A DNA stretch of 64,000 nt from Clostridium acetobutylicum ATCC 824. GTDB taxonomy: Bacteria; Bacillota; Clostridia; Clostridiales; Clostridiaceae. The notes beneath the pieces were generated by a model that worked only from the letters and a program-made list of their open reading frames with translations, was not told the DNA's origin and did no database searches. The translations under genes were made by a program, and so were the position numbers. Below, piece by piece: positions 9,370-18,880 of the stretch; positions within the stretch are counted from its first letter, which is position 1; each line of letters opens with the position of its first letter. The stretch spans positions 2,452,001 to 2,516,000 of the forward strand of contig NC_003030.1 of NCBI RefSeq assembly GCF_000008765.1. Direction: 5' to 3'.

Positions 9370-10128
9370 TTAAATTGTTACAATTGGCAAATAATTTTTA
9401 TACTTCCCAACTTTTTTTGTAACCTTCATTAAATCTTCAGAACTTATTTTCCATGTATGGTCGTTTAAACTCCTATGCTTAAAGTACACATAGTTGAATC
9501 TGTTACAAGAATATATTTTTATACCTTGTTTACAACAATCCTCTATAAAACATGCGTCTTCAGCCAAACTTATATTTCTGAATCTCACCTTATTAAAAAC
9601 GCTTTTCTTAATTAAAAGTGTAGAACCTGCAACATTAGGTATATATTTTTCATTTCCTTCTGGATACATTATTTCAAGCCTGCCGTATCCCTCATAATAG
9701 ACAAAGAAAGATGCCTTTCCAACAATATCCGAGTTTGTATATATAAGAGATGTAATTTCATCACAAATATAATTTTCTCCATAATAGTCATCATCATCCA
9801 TTTTGAATATATAATTATACTTAGAAATGTCTACCCCATAGTTCAAACATTTACCTAGCGTAACATTCTCAGGTTTCTTTATTATTCTTACATTCGAAAA
9901 TCTTTCAGCAACTTTTTTATATTTAGATATATTTAAATTCATTTTATTTAATATAATTATCATTTCTTTTATTGGGTAGTTAATTCTACTATAATTAGAA
10001 AATATATTTTCAATATACTTCATTTTATTAGTACAAACTATTATGGATACTCCCGGCTTATGGAAATATCTATATCTGTTTCTATTCTTGAGCAATATTT
10101 TCTTTTCTCTTTCTAGATTAAGTTTCAT
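9370..10128 (-). CDS. Family 2 glycosyltransferase, first gene of the cluster
   Basis: 252 residues, ATG after AAAAGG. The N-terminus is basic, then GVSIIVCTNKMKYIENIF, KPENVTLGKCLNYG and KMDDDDYYG as the metal site, followed by an AGSTLLIKKS segment and a C-terminal AEDACFIEDC segment that holds the likely catalytic base. This resembles GT2 enzymes found in spore or cell-surface glycan loci. It is the promoter-proximal gene of the set running to 2438; upstream lies the terminator of the cysteine desulfurase operon. Confidence 0.8.
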   Translation of the reverse strand: MKLNLEREKKILLKNRNRYRYFHKPGVSIIVCTNKMKYIENIFSNYSRINYPIKEMIIILNKMNLNISKYKKVAERFSNVRIIKKPENVTLGKCLNYGVDISKYNYIFKMDDDDYYGENYICDEITSLIYTNSDIVGKASFFVYYEGYGRLEIMYPEGNEKYIPNVAGSTLLIKKSVFNKVRFRNISLAEDACFIEDCCKQGIKIYSCNRFNYVYFKHRSLNDHTWKISSEDLMKVTKKVGKYKNYLPIVTI

Positions 10129-10220
10129 AATACCTTTTCAAACTTATTCTTACTTACTTAATTATTATATGTGTTTTTAAAACTACGGGTTACATATAAT
10201 GAATTTCCGCAATAATAAAA

Positions 10221-10253
10221 TAAGAGATTTCACTTTTTAAGTAAAATCTCTTA
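10221..10253 (-). terminator. Terminator of the cysteine desulfurase operon
   Basis: TAAGAGATTT pairs with AAATCTCTTA across a 13-base loop; on the minus strand TTTTATTATT follows. It separates this operon from the glycan cluster downstream. Confidence 0.8.
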
Positions 10254-10275
10254 TACCTTAAATATAATTTAGAAA

Positions 10276-10557
10276 CTATAACTGAATCTTTTTATAGGTT
10301 TTTTTTGCACCATTTCTTTCTATTTTATATATACCTTTTATCTTTATGCTACTATTTTTTATCTCAGTTATCACTGCATCTACATTCTCTTCATTAAATC
10401 TAACACTGTGCGTACATGAAGTAGATATTGAACAAGGTGTCTGTATTATCTTGGTTTTTATCTTTTTATCATTTAATTTACTATATATATATATAGCATG
10501 ATTTTGAGATTTAAAAACCACTAAATATTCATTTTGTAGATCTTTTGTTTTCAACAT
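10276..10557 (-). CDS. DUF3343 protein (putative Se/S carrier-like)
   Basis: 93 residues from the ATG at 10557, with AAGGGG upstream (GTG at 10563 is the alternative). The small alpha-beta fold, the NHAIYIYSKL opening and a TPCSISTSC segment with two Cys six apart in the middle match the DUF3343 family, described as a putative selenium/sulfur carrier-like domain and often found near cysteine desulfurases and selenium genes. Here it follows a cysteine desulfurase gene in what looks like one operon. A role receiving persulfide sulfur or selenium on the Cys residues is an inference. Confidence 0.7.
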   Translation of the reverse strand: MLKTKDLQNEYLVVFKSQNHAIYIYSKLNDKKIKTKIIQTPCSISTSCTHSVRFNEENVDAVITEIKNSSIKIKGIYKIERNGAKKTYKKIQL

Positions 10558-10570
10558 ATCCACCCCTTCA

Positions 10571-11581
10571 TCAGAGGAGTTTTCTAATCCAAACCCACTC
10601 TTTTATTTTACGGGCGTTGTCTATACTCCCTATTACATTAATATGCCTTTGCTCAATTAATGTATATAAATTTTTCACATTAGATTTATTAAGATAATTC
10701 ACTAGTGTATAGTATACACTCTGAGTATAGTCTGCTTTATCTAATTTGTTTTTATCAAAGTACAATTTTGCAGAAGCCTTGTCTTCCCTTATAGCAATTT
10801 GTGCATAAAACTTTCCTCTTTTAGTTGTAAATTTGTAAAGTTTATTCATAGCCGCTTTTTCTTCAAACCCTTCAGGATACATTCTAAAGACAGCTGTATA
10901 TCTACTGCTAATATGGTGTCTCGATGACTTTTCATATTCACTAAAATTATAATTTCTTTTATCAATATTAATTTTCAAATAGTAATTTCTATAAAGCTCA
11001 TTATATCCAATGTTTTTAAAGCCGTTAACTGCTGTATCGGCAACCACTCTGTCTATCCTACGTGCACCAAACTTTCTAGCCACGTCAGCTATGCCCTTTT
11101 CTATAATTTGATATGCTTTTTTATAACTTGGATTTACTTTAATATAATGTACAAAAACATACTTAGCATCTACAGTGCCTAAATTTTCAAAACTAACTAT
11201 ACTAGATGCAAGCTCTATAGCATCCTCATACATTCTTAATATTATTGTTTTATCACTTAATATTATGTTTATAAGACTTGAACTTATATTGTCCATACTT
11301 TTTAGATACTTTTCCTTTTTATCAACTTCCTGAACTATGTCAACTGAAAATGACTCTTTTCTATGAGTCTCTATAGCCTTATCAATATTATCATCCACGC
11401 TAGATAAAATAATATGATTCTCTTTAATAAATTCATTCAACTTCTTTCCTAAATCATAATATTCTACTTTCCCATCCTCTACGAATTTTCTATAGAATTT
11501 TAAAGCTTTAATTATAGTTTCTTGGTAGCTTACTCCTTTTTTTTCAGAATAACCTTTTACCCATTTTTCAAGCTCATCCAT
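10571..11581 (-). CDS. Unrecognised protein with weak GNAT-like region
   Basis: 336 residues, ATG with GAGGTGG upstream. The first 110 residues are charged and helical. Residues about 140-215 read like a degenerate acetyltransferase core (VHYIKVNPSYKKAYQ, then KGIADVARKFGARRIDRVV, then GYNELYRNYY), in the order a GNAT beta4-alpha3-alpha4 unit would have, but without a clear acyl-CoA P-loop. The C-terminus is basic. It sits between the cysteine desulfurase and DUF3343 genes with gaps of 13-23 bases, so the three are probably made together. I cannot name a function. Confidence 0.6.
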   Translation of the reverse strand: MDELEKWVKGYSEKKGVSYQETIIKALKFYRKFVEDGKVEYYDLGKKLNEFIKENHIILSSVDDNIDKAIETHRKESFSVDIVQEVDKKEKYLKSMDNISSSLINIILSDKTIILRMYEDAIELASSIVSFENLGTVDAKYVFVHYIKVNPSYKKAYQIIEKGIADVARKFGARRIDRVVADTAVNGFKNIGYNELYRNYYLKINIDKRNYNFSEYEKSSRHHISSRYTAVFRMYPEGFEEKAAMNKLYKFTTKRGKFYAQIAIREDKASAKLYFDKNKLDKADYTQSVYYTLVNYLNKSNVKNLYTLIEQRHINVIGSIDNARKIKEWVWIRKLL

Positions 11582-11604
11582 ATTTCCACCTCATAAAATC
11601 ACTT

Positions 11605-12744
11605 TCATATTTTCCCTTTATTTATTTCAACTACAGCTTCTATTAATTTGTCTATGTCCTCTATGGTGTTAAAATATCCAGGACTAACCCTTACAGTACC
11701 CCTATTTTTAGTTCCAATAATTTCATGAACTAATGGAGCGCAATGATATCCATTTCTAACACAAATACCTTTTACATTTAAAATTGCAGCTACATCTGAA
11801 CTGTCAATTCCATCTATATTAAACGAAACTACAGCACCTCTATTTTGTAATTCATGTCCATAAATCTTAACATAATCTTTATTTTTCAAATTCCTTATAA
11901 GATATTCAGTTAGTTCCATCTCATGCTTCTCTATATTTTTTAAGCCGATACTATTTATAAATTTTATTCCAGCATTTAATCCAGAAATCCCTGGAGTATT
12001 TAGAGTTCCACTTTCGAACCTGTCTGGCAAAAATTCAGGCTGATCAACTGAAAATGAATTGCTTCCTGTACCTCCACTCTTAAACTCTGTAAGTTTTATT
12101 CCTTCTCTTATAAAAAGTCCTCCTGTTCCTTGTGGCCCCATAAGCCCCTTGTGCCCTGGAAATGCTAACATATCTATATGGCTTTTTTCAACGTCAATAT
12201 TTAGAACACCAGCACTTTGAGCAGCATCAACCATAAAGCATACTCCATTCTTATGTGCTATTTCTCCTATTTCATCTATATTCTGAATAGTTCCTGTTAC
12301 ATTTGATACATGATTTACTACAATTAGTTTTGTATCACTTCTAATCAACTTTTCGATTTCTTTAGGACTTATAAACCCATATTGATCTGCTCTTACTATA
12401 CTGCACTCTACTCCCTTTTTCTTCAAATGGCTTATAGGTCTTAATACTGAATTATGTTCCATGCATGTGGTTATAACATGATTTTTTCTCTTAAGTAAGC
12501 CTTTTATTCCTATATTTAGTGCTTCTGTCGCACTACAAGTAAATATCACATTAAACAAATCTGAAATATTAAATAATTTAGCTATTATTTCCCTAGTTTC
12601 TGTCACCTTATGAGATGCCTTTATTGCCATATCATAAGAACCTCTTCCCGGATTAGCGGCATAATTTTTCATGCAATCCAAAACCTCATTATAAACCTCA
12701 TCTGGTTTAGGAAATGTTGTTGCTGCATTATCAAGATATATCAT
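11605..12744 (-). CDS. Cysteine desulfurase, class II (SufS/CsdA-like)
   Basis: 379 residues; ATG after AGGAG. A PLP enzyme that moves sulfur from L-cysteine to its own Cys as persulfide and releases alanine. It opens MIYLDNAATTFPKPDEV, a family hallmark. The PLP lysine is in FPGHKGLMGPQG and the active Cys is in RNGYHCAPLVHE near residue 336. That short-loop RxGxHCA form marks class II enzymes, which include selenocysteine lyases. No iscU, sufU or sufBCD is adjacent, so the sulfur acceptor is more likely the DUF3343 product or a tRNA or selenium pathway than a local Fe-S scaffold. Confidence 0.9.
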   Translation of the reverse strand: MIYLDNAATTFPKPDEVYNEVLDCMKNYAANPGRGSYDMAIKASHKVTETREIIAKLFNISDLFNVIFTCSATEALNIGIKGLLKRKNHVITTCMEHNSVLRPISHLKKKGVECSIVRADQYGFISPKEIEKLIRSDTKLIVVNHVSNVTGTIQNIDEIGEIAHKNGVCFMVDAAQSAGVLNIDVEKSHIDMLAFPGHKGLMGPQGTGGLFIREGIKLTEFKSGGTGSNSFSVDQPEFLPDRFESGTLNTPGISGLNAGIKFINSIGLKNIEKHEMELTEYLIRNLKNKDYVKIYGHELQNRGAVVSFNIDGIDSSDVAAILNVKGICVRNGYHCAPLVHEIIGTKNRGTVRVSPGYFNTIEDIDKLIEAVVEINKGKI

Positions 12745-12804
12745 AAATCAATCTCCTAAAATATTACTTACAATATTTTATGACTCTTTATATGATTATA
12801 TTAT

Positions 12805-12850
12805 AAAAAGTAAAAATCCCATTCATTACTGAATGAGATTTTTACTTTTT
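12805..12850 (-). terminator. Long terminator hairpin at the end of zapA
   Basis: A near-perfect stem of about 20 bp: AAAAAGTAAAAATC on one arm and GATTTTTACTTTTT on the other, with a 6-base loop. It overlaps the zapA stop codon. On the minus strand it ends in a T-rich run. Confidence 0.85.
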
Positions 12851-13465
12851 ATGCTTTGTTTTAGTATTGTTATTTAGTACCTCAACTACTTCTTTTTTCG
12901 CTTTAGCTAAATGAATTTGATTCTCTAGAAATTTATTTTCTAAATCTATTATTTTGTACTTCAATGTATGTATATTAAATCTTAATTCTTTATTTTCCTT
13001 CTTGTACTTGTCCTCGTTTTGCAAATGCCTTTTACTTTCTTCTTTAACCTGAAGATTTTCATTTATAAGATTATTAATTTGACTCTTCAAAACAGAGATT
13101 TCATCACTTGAATTATTATTTTTTAATTCTTCTATTTTCTTTAAGAGTTCCTCATTTCTGATATTTGCATTTTCTATCTCAGATTTAAGCTTCCTCTCAA
13201 CTTCCTCAAAGGACGCTATTTTTTTCTCCATGAGTTCTATACTATCTGCCAACTTTTCATTTTCGCTGCCAAGCTTAAACATATCATCAGTAACATTAAT
13301 AGCAGTTAATATAGATGCATCAGATGTACTGAGCCTTTCATTATTTTCCAAGATATTCTTAATTTTCTTATCCACATAATTTCCAATGGTTCTAAGGTAC
13401 TCCTCTTTTTCTTCTCCCTTTAGATTATATTCCATGCCGTTTATTGTTATGGTAATTATATTCAT
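12842..13465 (-). CDS. zapA: ZapA-like cell division protein with long coiled coil
   Basis: 207 residues, ATG with AAGAGGG upstream. Residues 1-75 are a ZapA domain: ITITINGMEYNLKGEE, then the YVDKKIKNILENN helix and SDASILTAINVTDD. ZapA binds FtsZ and promotes bundling of protofilaments at mid-cell. The remaining 130 residues are an extended charged coiled coil, whereas typical ZapA is 85-110 residues. A pheST-zapA order is common in Firmicutes. The extra coiled coil could take over spacing or partner functions provided by other Zap proteins, but that is speculation. Confidence 0.85.
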   Translation of the reverse strand: MNIITITINGMEYNLKGEEKEEYLRTIGNYVDKKIKNILENNERLSTSDASILTAINVTDDMFKLGSENEKLADSIELMEKKIASFEEVERKLKSEIENANIRNEELLKKIEELKNNNSSDEISVLKSQINNLINENLQVKEESKRHLQNEDKYKKENKELRFNIHTLKYKIIDLENKFLENQIHLAKAKKEVVEVLNNNTKTKHKK

Positions 13466-13551
13466 ATAAACACCCTCTTAGTTTTATGTGTACATTGTCT
13501 ATTTGTTCTTTATATGATATTTGACCAATATACTTTAGATATATTTTAACA

Positions 13552-13642
13552 CATATAAGGTTTCTAACTCAACCTCAAAGTTATATCACTTATAATTATT
13601 AAATTAAGATATCTTTGATTTTATAATTAGAAACCCCATATG
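13552..13642 (-). repeat. 91-base imperfect palindrome between pheT and zapA
   Basis: Outer arms at 13552-13567 and 13627-13642 can form 16 consecutive pairs on the minus-strand RNA, two of them G-U. Inner arms at 13576-13587 and 13608-13617 form a second stem with a two-base bulge. No T-run follows, so it is not a standard terminator. It may be an mRNA processing or stability element, or a small mobile repeat. Confidence 0.6.
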
Positions 13643-13667
13643 ATAAATTTTAAAAGCTATAGAATAA

Positions 13668-16046
13668 TTATCTAAGCTCTGCACCTAAAACGTGCTCAAG
13701 AGTCTTTATAACCTTATTTTGAATCTTTTCTACATCTTTATCTGTTAGTGTTTTGTTTTCATCCCTATAGGTAAGTGCATATGACACGCTCTTTTTACCT
13801 TGAGGAACCTGTTTTCCCTTATAAACATCAAATAAGTTTAAGGACTCCAGTATAGTTCCTCCTTGTCTTTTTATAACATTCTCAATTTCTTGGACAAGTA
13901 TATCCTCATCAACTAATACTGAAATATCCCTCGTTACCGTTGGGAATTTTGGAAGAGCTTTATACTTTCTACTTAATGATACATTTTCAAGTAATAAATC
14001 TAAATCTATTTCTGCTACATAGCATCTTTCTTCCACTTCATAGTTTTCGCATACATCAGGATGAACTTCTCCTAAAGTTCCTAAAACAGTATTTTTTATT
14101 TTTATAACTGCTGTTTTTCCTGGATGAAAAGTAGGATTTTCGCTTTCACGAGCATATGAAATCTTGTTGACTCCTAAAATCTCCACTAAATTCTCCACAA
14201 CACCCTTTAAATCAAAATAGTCTACATTTCCATACATACCTATTGTTATAACATTTCTCTCTTTAGGAATCTCTCCTTCATTTTCTGAAGGAATATATAC
14301 TTTTCCAATTTCAAATAATTTTGCAAGCTCATTGTTATGAGAATAATTTCTTGCAAGAGATTCCATCATGGAATGAAGAGTTGTAGTTCTCATAACACTA
14401 AAATCTTCACCCAAAGGATTTCTTATCTTAACAACATTTCTAAGTTCACTATCTTCAGGAACCAGTATTTTATCAAATATTTTAGGACTTACAAATGAGT
14501 AGTTTATAGACTCATTCAAGCCACTAGAAATTAAAATGTCAGTAACTACATCTTTTATTTGCTGAATTTTGCTTTTTCCAGTTCTTATACTTTGAGATTT
14601 GACTGTAGTTGAAGGAACCTTGTTATATCCATAAATTCTGGCAACCTCTTCCGCTACATCTTCTTTTATATTTATATCACATCTAAAAGTTGGAGAAAAA
14701 ACTTCTAATTTGTCTCCCTTTATTTCTGTAGTTAATTCTAACCTATCAAGATACTCCTTCATTTCCTCCTTACTTATTTTAATTCCAAGGAAATTGTTTA
14801 TCCAATTGTAATCAACCTCTACTATGTTAGGTTCACTTTTAACAGGATATATATCAATTACGCCTTCTACAATTTCTCCAGCATTTAATTCCTGAATAAG
14901 CGTACAAGCTCTATTAAGTGCGATCTCAGCGAGATTAGGATCCAAATCTTTTTCATATCTTCCTGAAGCTTCTGTTCTTAAGGCTAACTTTTGTGAGGAG
15001 ACTCTTATATTGGTTCCATCAAAATTAGCAGATTCGAATATTATCTCATGAGTGTTCTCTGCAACTTCTGAATCAAGTCCACCCATTATTCCTGCTATAG
15101 CACAATTCTTATCTCCATCTTTTATCATAAGAACATTTGAATCCAAGCTTCTCTCTTCAGAATCAAGAGTAGTAAATTTTTCTCCATCCTTTGCTCTTTC
15201 TATAACTATTTTATTTGAAGTTATCATTTTTTTATCAAAAGCATGCATTGGCTGACCTACTTCAAGCATAACAAAATTTGTTATATCAACTATATTATTT
15301 ATTGGTCTCACACCTGCAAGCATCAATCTTTCTTGCATCCATGCAGGAGAGTCTTCTATTTTAACATTTTTAATTACTCTAGCCATGTATCTTCTACATA
15401 ACTTATCTTTAACTTCAACCTCTAGCTCTTCCTTTATATTTCTTCCCTTTGTTTCAGAAAAATCTATCTTTACATTTCTATACTTTGTATTAATTGTAGC
15501 TGCTGTTTCTCTAGCTATTCCAATTACACTTAAGCAGTCCGGTCTATTTGATGTTATTTCAAAATCTATAACAGGATTATCAAGTCCTAAAACTTCCTTT
15601 ATATCTTTTCCTATAGGAGTATTCTCATCTAATATCATAAGTCCATGAACGTGTTCTTCATCTGCTATCCCAAGTTCTTCTTTAGCGCACATCATGCCAT
15701 TGGAAACTACTCCTCTAAGCTTACCTTTTTTTATTTTCACGCCCCCAGGAAGAGTCGAACCATGAAGTGCAACTGGAACAATATCATTTTCTTTCATATT
15801 TTGAGCTCCAGTCACTATCTGAATAGGCTCATTTTTGCCAACATCCACACTGCAAATCACAAGTTTTTCTGCATCAGGATGAGGATCTATCTTTAATATT
15901 TTTCCAGTAACCACATTTGTTATTTCGTCCCCACTCGTTATTATTTCCTCAACCTTAGAACCTGAAAGAGTAAGTCTATCTCCAAGTTCTTTAGCATTTA
16001 TATCAAAATCAACATAATCCTTTAACCATTTAACAGGTACTTTCAT
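13668..16046 (-). CDS. pheT: Phenylalanyl-tRNA synthetase beta subunit
   Basis: 792 residues, the usual bacterial length; ATG after AGGAGG. Charges tRNA-Phe as an alpha2-beta2 enzyme with PheS. Residues 40-155 are the EMAP-type tRNA-binding domain ([17 protein letters not shown]). The B3/B4 editing module follows ([18 protein letters not shown]), then B5, the catalytic-like core (FEIGKVY) and a C-terminal anticodon-binding FDX-ACB domain ([16 protein letters not shown]). It lies 21 bases downstream of pheS and is under the same T-box. Confidence 0.97.
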   Translation of the reverse strand: MKVPVKWLKDYVDFDINAKELGDRLTLSGSKVEEIITSGDEITNVVTGKILKIDPHPDAEKLVICSVDVGKNEPIQIVTGAQNMKENDIVPVALHGSTLPGGVKIKKGKLRGVVSNGMMCAKEELGIADEEHVHGLMILDENTPIGKDIKEVLGLDNPVIDFEITSNRPDCLSVIGIARETAATINTKYRNVKIDFSETKGRNIKEELEVEVKDKLCRRYMARVIKNVKIEDSPAWMQERLMLAGVRPINNIVDITNFVMLEVGQPMHAFDKKMITSNKIVIERAKDGEKFTTLDSEERSLDSNVLMIKDGDKNCAIAGIMGGLDSEVAENTHEIIFESANFDGTNIRVSSQKLALRTEASGRYEKDLDPNLAEIALNRACTLIQELNAGEIVEGVIDIYPVKSEPNIVEVDYNWINNFLGIKISKEEMKEYLDRLELTTEIKGDKLEVFSPTFRCDINIKEDVAEEVARIYGYNKVPSTTVKSQSIRTGKSKIQQIKDVVTDILISSGLNESINYSFVSPKIFDKILVPEDSELRNVVKIRNPLGEDFSVMRTTTLHSMMESLARNYSHNNELAKLFEIGKVYIPSENEGEIPKERNVITIGMYGNVDYFDLKGVVENLVEILGVNKISYARESENPTFHPGKTAVIKIKNTVLGTLGEVHPDVCENYEVEERCYVAEIDLDLLLENVSLSRKYKALPKFPTVTRDISVLVDEDILVQEIENVIKRQGGTILESLNLFDVYKGKQVPQGKKSVSYALTYRDENKTLTDKDVEKIQNKVIKTLEHVLGAELR

Positions 16047-16067
16047 TTTTATCCTCCTAACAAAATA

Positions 16068-17087
16068 CTAAAATTGTTTTAAAAATCTCATATCACTTTC
16101 GTACAGCTGTCTTATATCATCTATTCCATAGTTAAGCATAACTATTCTATCAAGTCCCATACCGAAAGCAAATCCACTATAAACTTCAGGATCTATACCA
16201 CAGTTTCTTAAAACATTGGGATGAACCATACCACAACCCCAAAGTTCTATCCAACCTTCCCCTTTACAAACTCTGCAGCCTTCTCCTCCACATGCAAAAC
16301 ACGTTACATCTGACTCTGCTGAAGGTTCTGTGAAAGGAAAATGGTGTGGTCTAAACTTCATTTTTACATTTTCTCCAAACATTTTCTTAGCAAAGGTTTC
16401 AAGTGTCCCCTTCAAATCAGCAAAAGTTATTCCCTTATCCACAACAAGGCCTTCAACTTGATAAAATATAGGTGAATGTGTTGCATCTGCTGCATCTGAT
16501 CTATACACTTTTCCTGGAGAAATCATTTTTATAGGAGGCTTTTGATTAAGCATAGTTCTAACTTGAACTGGTGAAGTTTGAGTTCTTAATACCACATTAT
16601 CATTTATGTAAAAGGTATCCTGTTCTCCTCTCGCCGGATGATTTTTAGGTATATTGAGCATTTCAAAATTGTACTTATCATACTCAACCTCAGGTCCTTC
16701 CTCGATTACAAAACCCATATCTCTAAATATATTTTCAACTTTATTTAATGTTAAGTAGGTTGGATGTCTGTGACCTATAGTTTGCCTTTTTCCAGGCATA
16801 GAGATATCTATAATCTCACTCTCAAGTCTAGTCTTTTTTTCTGCATCCTTTATTTTTTCACTAGCTTCTACAATAAGGCTTTCAAGCTTACTTCTAACTT
16901 CATTAGCAAGTTTTCCTATGATTGGTCTTTCCTCTGAAGATAGAGCCCCCATACCTCTTAATATTTGAGTAAGCTCACCTTTTTTTCCAAGATATTTTAC
17001 TCTTATTTCTTCAATATTCTTTTTGTCTACTGCACTTTTTAATTCATTTAAGGCTTTCTCTTTTATAGCTTCAAGTTTCTCTTTCAT
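16068..17087 (-). CDS. pheS: Phenylalanyl-tRNA synthetase alpha subunit
   Basis: 339 residues; ATG at 17087 with AAAGGAG upstream. The class II catalytic subunit. An N-terminal coiled coil (residues 1-85) contacts tRNA; then motif 2 ([15 protein letters not shown]), a [14 protein letters not shown] active-site segment, a [14 protein letters not shown] Cys-rich insertion and motif 3 ([14 protein letters not shown]). First gene of pheST, controlled by the T-box at 17119-17367. Confidence 0.97.
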   Translation of the reverse strand: MKEKLEAIKEKALNELKSAVDKKNIEEIRVKYLGKKGELTQILRGMGALSSEERPIIGKLANEVRSKLESLIVEASEKIKDAEKKTRLESEIIDISMPGKRQTIGHRHPTYLTLNKVENIFRDMGFVIEEGPEVEYDKYNFEMLNIPKNHPARGEQDTFYINDNVVLRTQTSPVQVRTMLNQKPPIKMISPGKVYRSDAADATHSPIFYQVEGLVVDKGITFADLKGTLETFAKKMFGENVKMKFRPHHFPFTEPSAESDVTCFACGGEGCRVCKGEGWIELWGCGMVHPNVLRNCGIDPEVYSGFAFGMGLDRIVMLNYGIDDIRQLYESDMRFLKQF

Positions 17088-17118
17088 TGAATTTGTAAAC
17101 TCCTTTCCATTTATATAA

Positions 17119-17367
17119 AATAAAAACCGCCCCTAATAAAAGGGACGGAGAATTTCCGCGGTACCACCCAAATTGGATAACCCACTCAAAATTTTAACGA
17201 TATGTAACCGCCATTTACTAATTTGTAAGACTCACATTTCGCAAATGGAACTCCAGAGTGAACTTCAATATAACTCAAACTTAAAAAGGCTTCCAGCCAT
17301 TAACCTTTTCTCTCTTAAAGTCTCATTATATTTACTCTCTCTTTCAATGTTTTTATTATTAATATTG
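17119..17367 (-). promoter_or_regulatory. T-box leader of pheST, specifier UUC (Phe)
   Basis: The T-box motif GGTGGTACCGCG lies at about 17156-17168. A terminator hairpin at 17126-17148 (CCGTCCC with GGGGCGG) is followed by TTTTTATTTT. In the specifier loop GAAGTTCACTC, the TTC at 17262-17260 is the Phe codon. Uncharged tRNA-Phe binding favours the antiterminator and turns on pheST. Confidence 0.95.
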
Positions 17368-17373
17368 ACTTTT

Positions 17374-17401
17374 ATTATAACATATAAAAATCTTTTTTCA
17401 A
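17374..17401 (-). promoter_or_regulatory. Promoter of pheST leader
   Basis: On the minus strand TTGAAA (17401-17396) and TATAAT (17379-17374) are separated by 16 bases, placing the start of the T-box transcript near 17367. Confidence 0.75.
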
Positions 17402-17427
17402 TACTTTATGAAAATTTTTAATAAAAC

Positions 17428-18213
17428 CTACATCATTTTCCTAACATATTCAAACATCATAATAGCAGCCGCCACTCCAACATTAAGGGATTCCACGTTT
17501 CCTGGCATAGGTATTTTAACCTTAGTGTCACTTATATCTACTATTTTATCACTTATTCCATTTCCTTCATTTCCAACTGCAATAATAAGTTTTTCATTAA
17601 GTGAAACATCATAAAAATTATGTTCTGTATCAAGTGAGCTTGCAATAATCTTAAATCCGTTTTTCTTAAGTTCCTTTATCTTTGAAAAATTATCATCCTC
17701 AAATATTATGGGTATTTTAAATATAGATCCCATGGTAGCCCTAAGTGTTTTGTTGTTATAAATATCAACTGTTCCCTTTGTAATTATAACTCCTAAAGCT
17801 CCTGCTGCATTTGCAGTTCTTATTATTGTTCCCATATTCCCAGGATCTTGAACCTTATCTACAAGCATATAAAATCCTTTAGTTAATTTCCAAGCTACTT
17901 CCTTATATTGCACTACTGCCACTATACCTTGAGGTGTTTGTGTATTACATATATCTTTCAGTATGCTTTCAGTAACCTTAATCACCTGAAATTCCTTTTT
18001 TATTAGCTCTTTAAGCTCTTTTAAAATAAATTTATCGTAGTTTTTCTCAGAAACAAACAAATATTGTATTTTAAAATCAGATTCAAGAGCTTCTCTCACA
18101 AACCTTAAGCCCTCTACAATAAAACTTTTCTTTAAATCTCTATGCTTTTTTTCATTCAACTTCTTTACTTCTTTTATAATAGAGTTTTCCTTACTTTTTA
18201 TTACTGTATCCAA
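17428..18213 (-). CDS. SpoU/TrmH-family RNA 2'-O-methyltransferase
   Basis: 261 residues; TTG start with GAAGGAAG upstream. SAM-dependent ribose methyltransferase of the knotted SPOUT class. The N-terminal substrate-binding part (KHRDLKKSFIVEGLRFVREA) precedes motif 1 (VQDPGNMGTIIRTANAAGA), motif 2 (IAVGNEGNGIS) and motif 3 (IPMPGNVESLNVGVAAAI). This is close to B. subtilis YsgA, a 23S rRNA methyltransferase-like protein often found next to pheS, as here. It follows the rplT terminator and so may use its own promoter. Confidence 0.9.
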   Translation of the reverse strand: MDTVIKSKENSIIKEVKKLNEKKHRDLKKSFIVEGLRFVREALESDFKIQYLFVSEKNYDKFILKELKELIKKEFQVIKVTESILKDICNTQTPQGIVAVVQYKEVAWKLTKGFYMLVDKVQDPGNMGTIIRTANAAGALGVIITKGTVDIYNNKTLRATMGSIFKIPIIFEDDNFSKIKELKKNGFKIIASSLDTEHNFYDVSLNEKLIIAVGNEGNGISDKIVDISDTKVKIPMPGNVESLNVGVAAAIMMFEYVRKMM

Positions 18214-18239
18214 TTTATCTTCCTTCTTTTTTATAAAAT

Positions 18240-18265
18240 TAATGCAGCCACAAGTGGCTGCATTA
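18240..18265 (-). terminator. Terminator of infC-rpmI-rplT
   Basis: TAATGCAGCCAC pairs with GTGGCTGCATTA with a 2-base gap (likely 4-base loop); TTTTATAAAAAA follows on the minus strand. Confidence 0.9.
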
Positions 18266-18273
18266 AATAAGTA

Positions 18274-18633
18274 CTATGCGTTAATTTGTTTTTTTGCTAC
18301 TTCAACTAATTCTGAGAACGCTTTAGGATCATTTATAGCAATTTCAGAAAGCATCTTTCTATTCATATCAATTCCTGCTAATTTTATTCCATTTATAAAT
18401 TTAGAATATGAAAGACCATTTATTCTTGTTGCTGCGTTTATTCTTGCTATCCAAAGCTTTCTAAAATCTCTTTTTCTTAATCTTCTTCCAACATAAGCAT
18501 TTCTAAGTGCTCTTATTACTGATTCATTTGCTGTTTTAAATAACTTACTTTTTCCACCATAATAACCTTTAGCAAGTTTTAAAACCTTTCTATGATTTTT
18601 ACGTGCATTTACTGCTCTTTTTACTCTAGCCAT
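18274..18633 (-). CDS. rplT: 50S ribosomal protein L20
   Basis: 119 residues, the normal length, starting [19 protein letters not shown] after AAGGAGG. Binds 23S rRNA early in 50S assembly. The conserved [15 protein letters not shown] and [11 protein letters not shown] segments are present. In B. subtilis L20 represses its own operon by binding the infC leader; the same loop is likely here given the leader at 19413-19557. Confidence 0.98.
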   Translation of the reverse strand: MARVKRAVNARKNHRKVLKLAKGYYGGKSKLFKTANESVIRALRNAYVGRRLRKRDFRKLWIARINAATRINGLSYSKFINGIKLAGIDMNRKMLSEIAINDPKAFSELVEVAKKQINA

Positions 18634-18662
18634 ACTAAATTAACCTCCTTCAACCTTTCCTA

Positions 18663-18860
18663 TTATAGGTATGGTAACAATGTTTTCATTGTTTTTTCTT
18701 GTGTCTCTGAAACGTATCCACCTTTTCTTAGGTTTCTTTTAGTTTTTGTACTTTTCTTAGTAAGTATATGGCTTCTAAAAGCTTTACCTCTTTTTAACTT
18801 TCCAGTTCCAGTAGCTTTAAATCTTTTAGCTGCTGCTTTTTTAGTTTTCATTTTTGGCAT
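18663..18860 (-). CDS. rpmI: 50S ribosomal protein L35
   Basis: 65 residues, normal length, beginning [20 protein letters not shown] after AGGAGG. A small basic protein of the large subunit. Middle gene of infC-rpmI-rplT, with gaps of 20-29 bases on both sides. Confidence 0.98.
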   Translation of the reverse strand: MPKMKTKKAAAKRFKATGTGKLKRGKAFRSHILTKKSTKTKRNLRKGGYVSETQEKTMKTLLPYL

Positions 18861-18880
18861 GTGTACTTCCTCCTATACTA

